Below are positions 24,272-33,995 of a stretch of 64,000 bases of DNA, in pieces; the stretch's first letter is position 1, and every line of letters starts with the position of its first letter. The notes under the pieces are model-generated. The model searched no databases, had not been told where the DNA came from, and worked only from the letters and a program-made list of their open reading frames with translations. The stretch comes from Cercozoa sp. M6MM. Taxonomy: Eukaryota > Endomyxa: Ascetosporea. Where the stretch lies: the NCBI GenBank assembly GCA_040357565.1, contig JBDODJ010000043.1; one strand, given 5' to 3'. Position numbers and translations under genes: made by a program.

Positions 24272-25055
24272 ATGGGTCGCTCCAAGGTACTGCAAGCGTG
24301 CTCTAAGCCACTGTCTGGCAGGAACATGTTTTTTCCGCCGTTGCGCGATTTTTTGCCCGCGCTGGCGCAGCTCTGCTGCACTAAATGAGGTGCTCAAGGT
24401 GCACTGCACTTACGCGCTCCGTGGCCGTGTGTTTGCCCGCGTGTCTTTGGGGGTCTTGTGTCAGCGAAACACGATGCTGGTTGGATTGTGTTATGTTCTG
24501 TGTTTGTTGCCCAGGGTTACCGCGCGCAGACGCGTGATAAGTTCTCCAAGAAGACGAAGGGTCTGCCGGCCCCGGCCAAGCAGCTCACCGTACAATTTTC
24601 TTTGTCTAAGCGCGTTTTATGCGCTGTAATGTGTGTTTTGGTGCGTTTTGCAGGTCTTCAAGGTTGGCGATATCGTCGACATCAAGGTGGACCCGTCGGT
24701 GCACAAGGGCATGCCGCACCACTTCTACCATGGCCGCACGGGTCGTGTGTGGAACATCTCGCCGCGCTCGGTCGGTGTCGTTGTGCAGAAGCAGGTGAAC
24801 GGTCGCTTCATCCTCAAGAAGCTCAGCATCCGCTCGGAGCACGTCCAGCACTCTGCTTCGCGTAAGGGCTTCCTTGCCCGCGTGCAGGAGAACGACGAGA
24901 AGCGTCGTGCCTACCAGCAGGCCCTTGCCAAGGGCGAGAAGGTCGAGAAGCCGCTCCTCAAGCGTCTTCCGGTCGCCCCGGCCGCCGGCTTCACGGTCCG
25001 CGCCAAGAAGGTCATCTCGGTCGCCCCGCTGCCCTTCGAGTTCGCCTTCGTCTAA
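24272..25055 (+). CDS. RPL21: 60S ribosomal protein L21 (eL21)
   Basis: Exons 24272-24286, 24515-24589 and 24654-25055 join in frame with donors GTACTG and GTACAA and CAG acceptors. The product begins MGRSKGYRAQTRDKFSKK and contains YKVGDIVDIK-like FKVGDIVDIKVDPSVHKGMP, FYHGRTGRVWNISPRSVGVV and SIRSEHVQHSASRKGF, ending PLPFEFAFV with TAA at 25053-25055. Length is about 163 residues, normal for eL21, a core protein of the large subunit. The first exon holds only five codons, a common layout in ribosomal-protein genes. Codon use is extremely biased to C and G in the third position, unlike neighbouring genes except that at 6497, consistent with high expression. Confidence 0.97.
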
Positions 25056-25258
25056 GCTATTGTCGCCTTGTTTCCGACTAGCATAATGTGAGCGAGAACT
25101 AGAAGTCAACTACCCTTAAAAAAACTAAAACAACATGATCGTGGTGAATGCCTTGCGTTTTTTCAAATCGAAGGGGCTCGAAACAAATACAAGCAAACCG
25201 TGAATTTAGGAGTCTGCATGTATTGTGCTTAGCTTGATTTAGGACGTACCTAGCCAAG

Positions 25259-28200
25259 ATGCTAGCAGAAATAGGCGAGCGTCCAAATGACCTCGGCACG
25301 CAGCGTTTAAACCAAATTCGGCTCGAAGGTACAAGGTCGAGCACGTTGACTCCGAGAAGTTCTACGGACGGAGCTACATTCTCGCAAAAACGATGCTTGA
25401 GTGGTGGCTGAGTTTTTTCTCCTCGAGATGGAGGGTAGCCTGACATGCGTGTTTTGCCAGTAGAACTGCGGCAGGTCACTCGCTCGCAGTTCATGATGAA
25501 CGTAGTAGTTTCGATGGTAGTGCTTACCGTGAACAGTTTACATTTACGGCAAACTACGACACTTTGGCACATTGGCAGCTCATCACACTGGTGTCGGTGT
25601 CAGCTTATCTGCTGTTTCAGTGGCTTAGTGCCCGCGACGCACATGTACGTTTATTTCTTCACCGGGGTCTTCACTCGCATCTTTGCACGATGTGTGTCTC
25701 GGGTCGTGGATATTTAGTCTGAACTGATCAAGATGTCGCTCGGTTTTCGAGAAGTTATGCGTGGTACCCAAGCTTCTTGGGTGATACAGAAACGAAACAC
25801 TGCTTGCACTTCGCAGATGCCGTTGCGAAATCAATTTTTACTTCGCAGTCCGTTTCGAGCCTGTTTACTGCCAACCATCTGATATCACAGTAAACTCACT
25901 GCTACTTTGGCCACCATGTAAATGCCTTGTGTTTGCCGACGAAACTGCAGGTGCGCGCAATATAACGTTTCGGGCGTGTCAACCTGCAGCAAGTACCCTT
26001 GGCCTTAGCCAAACTTTCCGGTGCTTGCTCTATGAATGTGACAACCAACACTACCTGCAGGGTGGACAATCTCACCTCGGTGTCGCAGTTTGCTTCCTTC
26101 GTCACGCCCTACTTGAACAAGCAACCGTAACACACACGCGCGCACACAACCACACACAACCACACACATCCACACACAACCACACACATCCACACANNNN
26201 NNNNNNCACATCCACACACAACCACACACATCCACACACAACCACACACATCCGCACACAACCACACACATCCACACACAACCACACATCCACACACAAC
26301 CACACACGTCTTTTCTACCCCAGAGCCCTAAAAGCGACCGTGTATCTACCACGAGTGGAGCACGAGGAGGTAGTGTTGATTGTGTCTTTTTACGCGTGTG
26401 CATTGTGTCAGTGTATCTTAGAGGGCGCTGTATGAAAGCAAACTATCGAACCATCTCAACAGCTTCACTGACTTCCTTGATAATGTAAATTGTTGGGGTA
26501 GGAATTAACGAGGAAAAAGATCCTTGTGTTCAGGAGATAGTTCGAGCAGCGAATCGTTCGGTCTACTGGCCTATATACTACATCGAGCCTTCTGGTAAAC
26601 TCCGTTAAATAGCTCTCTGGGCTCGATCAAATGTCCAAACGACAGACGCAAATGTGGCGGCACCTGGCTTTGATCTCAGCACCGACTCCCGATTGATCGA
26701 GGCCATCTCCACCGCAGTACCATTTTCATACAGAAACTGGCTTTTGTCAAGAGGAAGAACTGAGATAATCTTCTTCTACATGTGCAGGTGAGCTCACGTC
26801 AGAGTGTGGCCTCCAAAAAGATAACGCTCGTCACCAACACCCGTACCTTCTTTGTCCTTTACGCCCCAGCTTTCTGCTTCTTTACTTTCCCTCAGCCGGC
26901 TTCATGGTCTTTGTGCCGACCGTGATTGAAAACGAGAGCGTGCAATCGCTTGCTGTGGCAGGTATTTTTACATCAATTATCGCCGGGGGGGGGGGGTATG
27001 GTACAACCCACATGGGCGCACTTTAGTCTGGGACATTGCCGAAATGCTGAGCTTACTGGAGATAAACAAAAAGTACGAGGAATGCACCTAAGGGTATAGT
27101 ATTACCTATGCGTATGTTTATTTGTAAACAGGTCGATAGAGGTGTTTCTCGTGGATGAATACGAAACTGGCGAAGAAGAACTGCTGATGAAACTGTCGCT
27201 TGAAGATGGACATGTGTCAGTAAACCACAACAGAACAGATTGTATACATGTCCGAAGCTCTGGCTATTGCTCTTCGTACGTCCAGGATCTAGCCTCAGAT
27301 CTGGTGCCATGTGACTCCACACAGAGCGCCGTGTTTGGAATCCGGCTTTGCACTGAACTATCGCGTATGCGCGCCCATGTTTCCCACTGAAGCTTGAGAT
27401 ACCCCGGCATGTGTTTGAATTGTAGTCCAAGTTTCATCAAGAACCTGGAAACTGCATGTGTACTACTGACGATATATTCCCCAAACCCGAATTTCGTTGC
27501 TAACTGTAGCGTCTCGCACGAAAACTACCGGCCGAGAGCTGCGCTAATCGCATTCATTGTTATCGTAAGTTTACCTTTGCACAGTGTGTGTTTCAGTTTG
27601 TGTTTTTCATTACATGCTAGCTTTTAGATGACGTTCGGGAGTTCCATGTGCGCTGCAACCGCTCTAGTTTGTACCTTCTGTCTTGAAGTGTCGGTCAACT
27701 CGTTGAACGTATGCTGTAACTATAGTACGCTCGAATCGCTCAAGACGCAATGTTATCAACTCGACGGTTCGCGCTGCACGACACAAGATCAAAGAGAGGC
27801 ACAGTGCGGAACAGAAAAAGCGCGAAATCGAACTGACGTCGTTCATGTTCCATGAACTGAGGAATCCCTTGAACGCAGGTAAATTGGCTGTTTCTCACTA
27901 ACAATTTGGTTTAATTTGCCCCAACACTCTTTACCCTTTCTGCAGTGCTGAGCTACATTGAGTGCGTACAAACTGATACAACCAAACTCGACTACGTTCT
28001 CAACTCCGAGAATGTCGTACGTCACACCATAATCAGACTCAAAAACTACAACTCGCATGTCATATGCCACAGAAACAAGTCATGCCAGAGAAAACCTCGA
28101 AAAAAGCGACGTTCCTGTCGAAACGGATCTGCACTGACAGTACTTCGGCTTTCATTTAATGCGTCAAATATTATACCTGTCGTCTGCGCGCATTTTGTAC

Positions 28201-30494
28201 AGCATCCGAGGCAATGACAAGTGCCATTCACACACTCGAAGTCGTCAACTCCGGTACCCTGTGCTGAGAAAAAGAAGAAACTGTGCTTGTTGACCCTTTG
28301 TGGCAGTATTGGACTTCCAGCGCATGCAAGAAGGCAACTTGCCGAACTTCACCGACCAGTTCTCCATTGTCGACGTTGCTGCAGGTGCGTTTCCCCCATA
28401 ACTCCCGGAAGAACCTTTTATTCATTATGATGTTTCGAGTGCAGAGGCAGTGAACATGCAACGCCGACTCGCGAAACCTGGCGTTGAACTGTACCAGACA
28501 CTCTAACTTTCCTTCCATTGTGACATGACTGCGTATGCACACTTCAGTCGCTACGATACCTCTGGCGACGAAAACATCGTGTGCAGTCGCCGCGCAGTCA
28601 AGCTAATACTCATCAACATGTTGGTACTTGACCTCGAATCGTAGAAAATATCATTCTAGTGCTTTGCACTGTGTAGTCGAACGCAATCAAATTCACGCAA
28701 CATGGATACGTACACCTATCGTACGTTGCGTGTACTGTACTACATCAGCCGAGGGAGTTGATATTTGATGTTCACAGCATAAGCGTATCGAACACATCGG
28801 TGCTTTTGTCGCCTGCCGACAGGTCGGCGGTACCTCGATACCACATCAGTGGGTTCATCTCAGGAGGGGTTTAAACTTGCATGTGCACTTGCAGATTTCG
28901 GCACCTGGCACTTTAGCCTTCTTGCAAATCGTGGTACTCACTCTGTGTGGTGGATACGCAAATACTCTGAGTTGAAACACAGGTGAGCGACAGTGGGTGC
29001 GGTGTGTCCGACGAGGACCAGGTGAACTTGTTCCACAAGTTCGTACAGGTCGGAGGCGACTCAGAAGCCCATCTGCTGGGCAGCGGTCTCGGCCTTGTGT
29101 TGGTACCCAGCACTGCATGGAACTCGAGTTGCCTTTTTGCCACATGCACCTACAGGTCCAACGCATCGTGTCTTCCTTCCAAGGCAGCGTGCGATTGTTT
29201 TCGCCGCTTTTCGGACCATCGGCACGACTGTAAAAACTATAGTGTACTTGATCTGATGAACATAAATGATACATTCAACAGTCCACCGGTGGGTGTATTG
29301 CCGCCAGAGATGTCGGAACTCGGAGCCAAAGACGAAACAGCCCGTGGCACAGCCTTTTTCATCGAGTACAGTTCCCTTTCGTGTGTTTATGCGAATATTG
29401 TAAATTTAAATTTACTTGAATCGAGGGAGTGCTCAGAATTCCAGTGTCTCGCGAGTGCCGGTGCCTGCAGTTGGATGATAGTTTAGTCACGAGCAGTACC
29501 GCAGCAGCACAACCGATGTCTCCGGTACATTTCTCCCTTCCATGCGTTGAAGCTTAATGCGAAACTGTAAACGGCAGATGTCGCAATGTCGCGTGCGATG
29601 CGTCGTAGTAGACGACGAAGGACCAAATCGACGCGTTCTTACGCGCAAAATGCACATGGTACCATTTCCCATTTTCTGGGGTGAAGGTGCTGAAATCTAA
29701 ACAATTTTGTCGTGACTTGTGAAAACAGGTCTCGAAGCAGTTGAAACTGCAGTCGTTCGAAACTGTCGCATTTGCATCGGTGCGTTCATTCCTTGTTTTT
29801 GAGCGTGCCTGTTTCACCTGATGCTTTGGTGCTTCTAGGGTGAGGATGCTCTTGCAAGGTGCAAGGAGGACATGTTTGGCCACACACAAGGCAAGAATGT
29901 TCACTTCAAGCATGGGGAATTGACATTTTAAAACACCTTAACTGCACATGAGCAGGCGAACAGTTGTGGCTGCTGCTGGACTTCAACCTGAGTCGCAGCG
30001 GAGGTACTTTATCAGAGAAATGTTCGCTGCGGGGGTGTCTCTTTTAACAGAAGAATTTAGGTGTCTTGAACGGCATCCAACTCATGAAGCAACTGGTACA
30101 GTTGTATCAAAACACAATGCAACCAACCGAGAGGGTAGCGCCTTCACATATTTGTATACGCGGTAGAGAACGCTGGTGAACTGCCCCAGTTTGTATCTGA
30201 TTTGTACCGGCAACTGCACGCAGGAGGACATGTAAGTCAATCAGTCACTGCCAACTGTCCCGAAATGTGCACACTTGTTGTAGCGATCGGTACCACAGCG
30301 TTGGTTTCGATGATGTGCTGGGCAAGCCAGTCCCACCGCTACCACAACTGACTACTTTGATGCAAGAGTACTCTCTTTCTTGCATGTCGTTTATCGTTGT
30401 TTCCTACGAATTCGAGAGTTTGCAGACACGTGAAACGTCTCCAAGAAGTGTCTCGACGTCGCCAGACGCGCTTGCCGATGCGTGTCTCCGGTAA
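25259..30494 (+). CDS. CHASE-domain hybrid histidine kinase
   Basis: Long spliced gene. An N-terminal part has one hydrophobic span (LITLVSVSAYLLFQWLSA, about 25580-25635). The CHASE sensor follows (SVYWPIYYIEPSG near 26555, GFDLSTDSRLIEAISTA near 26668-26718, GFMVFVPTVIENESVQSL near 26900-26950, IEVFLVDEY near 27135), then a second membrane span (RAALIAFIVI, about 27535-27565). A coiled coil leads to the HisKA H-box SFMFHELRNPLNA (about 27837-27877). The ATPase domain shows FQRMQEGNLPNF (about 28315), the G1 box SDSGCGVSDED (about 28990-29020) and G2 box GSGLGL (about 29078-29095). A receiver domain has the acidic pair VVVDDEGPNRRVL (about 29602-29640), phosphoacceptor LLLDFNLSRSG (about 29970-30000) and Lys in FDDVLGKPVPP (about 30307-30340). 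All phosphorelay residues are present. CHASE kinases sense small extracellular ligands (cytokinins in plants). Start and stop are tentative; one intron holds a 10-N gap. Confidence 0.85.
26133..26306 (+). repeat. Decanucleotide array of CA type with 10-N gap, in the histidine-kinase intron
   Basis: Units of the type CCACACACAA and CCACACACAT alternate over about 170 bases, with Ns at 26197-26206. It differs from the simple CA arrays in this window by the regular CC/AT interruptions. Confidence 0.93.
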
Positions 30495-30815
30495 ACTGCC
30501 CTTCCGCGAGTTAGTTTTGTGGTATGCGCGCTCTCCATTACTGCCTATATAGACCTTCGACAGGCGCTGTCGCAGTCGATAGCGAGTCTGCGCTCGCCAA
30601 GCAGTGGAAGCACTCATTGATTCAAGGGGTCTCAGGTTTCTCAGCTGTTCCTTAGGGTGCCAGTAAACTGACAGTTCGCGTCGCTTCAGTTCAGTTTAAG
30701 TTGTGGTGGCATTAACTTAAATCGGTAGGACCCGCCGTCGCGTCAGTTTACGTTAATTTACAGTTCAAAACAGATGATACGATACTTGACCAACTCAACC
30801 AAACTGAGGTTTATT
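30495..30815. other. Spacer between the kinase and the inverted-repeat element
   Basis: No exon supported. CTTCAGTTCAGTTTAAG near 30687-30703 resembles motifs in other spacers of the window (21356-21390, 33930). Confidence 0.45.
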
Positions 30816-30940
30816 CGGGTTCTGGGGCGTTGAAGCCCACTTTTAAATACGCGTGCTAACTATCATCAGTGCATGAGCATATAAGATTAGTGCATAACTG
30901 AGTGCGTGGAAGTTCCGCTAATCCCGTAAACTCGAAGAAA
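30816..30940 (+). repeat. Left arm of the 125-bp perfect inverted repeat
   Basis: Starts CGGGTTCTGGGG and ends CTCGAAGAAA. The inner part contains several short near-palindromic words around GCATGAGCATATAAG. Confidence 0.95.
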
Positions 30941-31132
30941 TCGGCTTCACAAAATCGGGCAATTGAGCGCCGACCCACGAAATATAAAACGACTGTCCGC
31001 GTCTTTTTCGTATGTTAGCACGAGCATAGTGTTGTTATTTTGCAAGTGTAAAGTGTAAGCACACGACTTAACACGATAAAACCATGCCTGGCGTTCTGTC
31101 AGGACCGCTCTCAACACCACACTTAAACTTAC

Positions 31133-31447
31133 ATGTACGAGCTCCTGACCCGCGAAGACGCACTACAACAGCACGAGAACACTGCAGAAGTGGCAGATCA
31201 AGTTGACCCGGACTACGAGAGCCAAAACATGGCTCCCGGGACGCCAAGTGAGACCAGCGTACCTCCCGCCAAAAGACCACGCCGTGCCGCTGCCAGCAAA
31301 GCAAAGACAGAGCTACTACGCCAAAGCCAGGGTACTCTATTGATGTCAGCACTGCAGCGCAACTTTCGTTACAACGAAACAGGCAGCAGAGATCGCCATT
31401 ACCAAAGCGCAGTGATGCGAATCCGGCGCTCCAACGCAACAAAATAA
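31133..31447 (+). CDS. Small basic protein in the inverted-repeat element
   Basis: A 104-codon ORF starting MYELLTREDALQQHENTAE and ending RIRRSNATK before TAA. It has an acidic N-terminal third, then a classical nuclear-localisation-like patch (PPAKRPRRAAASKAK, about residues 43-58) and an Arg-rich C-terminus. It has no transposase catalytic motif. An earlier ATG at 31084 is in another frame. A nuclear DNA-binding role is inference from the basic patch. No family recognised. Confidence 0.5.
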   Translation: MYELLTREDALQQHENTAEVADQVDPDYESQNMAPGTPSETSVPPAKRPRRAAASKAKTELLRQSQGTLLMSALQRNFRYNETGSRDRHYQSAVMRIRRSNATK

Positions 31448-31464
31448 GAGGATTGTATCACAAT

Positions 31465-31589
31465 TTTCTTCGAGTTTACGGGATTAGCGGAACTTCCACG
31501 CACTCAGTTATGCACTAATCTTATATGCTCATGCACTGATGATAGTTAGCACGCGTATTTAAAAGTGGGCTTCAACGCCCCAGAACCCG
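31465..31589 (-). repeat. Right arm of the 125-bp perfect inverted repeat
   Basis: Exact reverse complement of 30816-30940. It overlaps the last codons of the minus-strand reading frame that ends at 31546, so the neighbouring gene's 3' end runs into the repeat. Confidence 0.95.
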
Positions 31590-33485
31590 GTTCATTCATA
31601 TGATCATTGGAAAGTGAAGACTTGCGGTGATTTGCGTTGCTTGTTCTGCAATAGAGTTGAAGTGATTCATTGTTCAAACCGCCAAACAACTTGAAAGAGC
31701 AAGATCGGAGACAATGGATATAAGTTACTGTGGAAGTTGGACGTATAGAAAGTGGCGGGAGAAGGCTGCCGTTGTCGTTTGTGTCATTGTCGTTCGTGTT
31801 CTTGCTGTTACTGTTTTCGTGGAGAGTGTTCTGGTCGATGTTGCCACTTTCTGGGTCATTACTGGTAGGTTTACTGGCGACAGTGCCGAAAAAAGGAGGC
31901 AGCGGCACGTCTGCGTCCAACATTGCGTGACTGATGTCGGGCAGGCTCGTGTCGTGTGGTGGGACACTGAGCGACTGCGGGTGCAGGTGCGACTGATCTG
32001 GAGTAGCGTGCAGCTGCTGCAGGAAGGACACATCAAGCAGCGGCGGCGTTGTAATGCCAGCCGATGCTGGCATCTGCAGCAACTGCGGCAAAGTTGAGGC
32101 TGGAGGTGCCGAAAGCAAGTTGGGCAGTGCCGTGTCTTGTAGCTGGTGCTGTTGCTGGTGCTGTTGTTGTTGCTGTTGCTGTTGCCGAAGGACCCTATCA
32201 AGCTCACCAGTTGAGCTGTTGTTATTGTTGTTGCTGTCATCGATGGAGGAGTTGTTGTTGTTGTTGTTGTTACTGGTGATGCAGTTTTCAGTGCCGTCGC
32301 TGGTGCCGTCAGTGTTGAGAGTACTGGCTATAGCCGCGTCCACATCGGCGAGTGTCCAACCCAGTCCACTCGAAGAAGCGGAAGCCTCCGCGGAGACACC
32401 CGAAGGAAAGGCAGGGTCGTTCAACAGTTGCGACAGCGCCGCGTCTGACAGACCCAGCAAGTCGACAGCACCAGGAGTCGGGCCGGCATCGTTTGTGCTG
32501 CCACTACCACTCGCGTCGTCAACCGGCAGTGAGTTCAGAGAAGCGATGTCGAGTAGACTCAGGTCGTTGAGTCCCTCTACAACACGCAACTGTATCATGG
32601 CTTGGAAACGACATGGACAACAGAGGTACCCAGGTTCCCCAAGGAGCCGAGACTATTGAGATCGAGTGCACCAACGTTGCCTACAGTGCCATGCAAGTAC
32701 ATGTACACATGACCAAGGAAAGAGTGAGATCGCGAATCTACCAATGCCAGACAGGTTGTTGCTGTTGTTTGAGTTGTTTATGCCTGCGCTCTGTTCGAAA
32801 CTGGCGTCGATGGCACGCAGCTCGTTCAATAGCTCGCTGTCGTTCAGTCTGTACCCACAGCGAAGCAACCATTGTATCGATTAGTTTCTTCCTCGCAGTG
32901 ACGGTACATGCTGGAAGAGGAATCATCGCTTGACAGCAATGCCGCCATTTCGAGGTTGGTGAGCGCGTCGCTGCATTTTTTAACATCCACCGTTTGGTAC
33001 AGCAGCACTCTAGTGGAGACATTTACGTAGGTGGCGGCGTGCCGAGCTGCCTCGCTTCACCAATTCGCGCATACCGAACGTCAAACGGTGGCAGTCCCTT
33101 TCGACACAATCAGTTACCAGAGGAAAATGAACTTCAGTTTTGCCTTGTACCAATTGCGCGCGCAATGCGTTTGTCTCCTTTTCCTTCACCTTGTTTGCTT
33201 CCCTATTAATAATCATGCACTCTGACAGAACACACTTTAATCACGAGAAGCTCGAAGCTAAAGTACCGCAGAGCACTAATGATTTCGCACAGTGCACTCA
33301 GACACTGGGCGTGTGTGCGAGCCTGTGCTTGCCAGATACCGGGGATGTGGAAACAACAGCGACACGGGCGGGGGGGGGGTAAGCAATCATTGCGCTCTGA
33401 GTACCTCTGGAACAATGACCCCCGGGATGTTGCGCTTCGACGCGATGAAATCCGGCAGCACCGCCAGTCGCTCCGACAGCAGTGT
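31546..33485 (-). CDS. Gln/Asn-rich putative regulatory protein
   Basis: The main exon (31546 to about 32580) reads LNDLSLLDIASLNSLPVDD, LLGLSDAALSQLLNDPAFPS, GWTLADVDAAIASTL, an Asn-rich block, a Gln/His-rich block, then QLLQMPASAGITTPPLLD and Pro/Ser-rich sequence. Upstream exons give NVGALDLNSLGSLGNL (about 32640-32685), LNDSELLNELRAIDASFEQ (about 32790-32850), CSDALTNLEMAALLSSDDSS (about 32910-32972), KVKEKETNALRAQL (about 33140-33190) and SERLAVLPDFIASKRNIPG (about 33420-33480). Amphipathic acidic segments between homopolymer stretches suit a transcription activator or coactivator, but I see no DNA-binding domain. The N-terminus is not located. The final residues lie in the inverted repeat at 31546-31589, so the original C-terminus may have been replaced by the insertion. 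Confidence 0.5.
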
Positions 33486-33995
33486 GCTACCCCAGGTTAT
33501 GTACAAAAGTGTACCAAAATACCAGCAGGAAAAGTCAGCAAACTGATAAATTTAGAAACAATGAAACTCAGGCACACAGAGATCAAATCGACAGCGCACG
33601 CGCAGCATTGGTGTTACCGCGAGAGTTTAGTTTTCCGTGGCTTGCTCATGCCATGGACACGCCGAGGGACAGACCACTCCACGGCAATGGAGAGCTGACC
33701 GTGGCGTGCACGTTTTTCGTCTCGCGGCGGTACATACTGTTCGGACTTTTCGCACATCTTAAATTTAAAGTAGTTGTGCGCTCGGATCGGATTCGGACGG
33801 AGATCTGAATAGATTACAAGCTGCGTTCAACTACTTTAAATTTAATTTACATTGCCAAGTTGCCTCGCTATGTTGCTATGCCAAGTTGCCCCTGCTAAGT
33901 TCCTTCCGCAACAGTTAAAAGTTGAGCGGAGTTCAGTTCGTTGAAAAGTTATTTTTAAACAGTCACTAGTACAGTTAGCCCGGCGCGGTGGACGC
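33486..33995. other. Spacer with a 17-bp perfect hairpin
   Basis: No coding sequence supported. TAAATTTAAAGTAGTTG at 33760-33776 is the exact reverse complement of 33828-33844, leaving a 51-base loop that could form a stem-loop. GAGTTCAGTTCGTTG follows near 33930. Confidence 0.6.

Larger units (their letters stand above)
30816..31589. mobile_element. 774-bp element bounded by perfect 125-bp inverted repeats
   Basis: Bases 30816-30940 are the exact reverse complement of 31465-31589, so the element has two perfect 125-bp terminal inverted repeats (outer ends CGGGTTCTGG and CCAGAACCCG) around a 524-bp core. The core holds one plus-strand ORF. I see no target-site duplication directly at the ends. 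Perfect identity over 125 bp implies recent formation or active homogenisation. It could be a non-autonomous DNA transposon, a foldback element, or an inverted duplication around a gene; an assembly artefact is less likely because the core is unique. Confidence 0.7.

Noticed and set aside
31068-31442. Minus-strand ORF of 124 codons in the inverted-repeat element
   Set aside because: It is the antisense of the plus ORF, with a Trp/Cys-rich, non-protein-like composition; the plus ORF has a coherent NLS-like patch and acidic/basic domains.
32054-32659. Cys/Leu-rich plus-strand ORF, 201 codons
   Set aside because: It is the complement of Gln/Asn codons in the minus-strand gene at 31546-33485.
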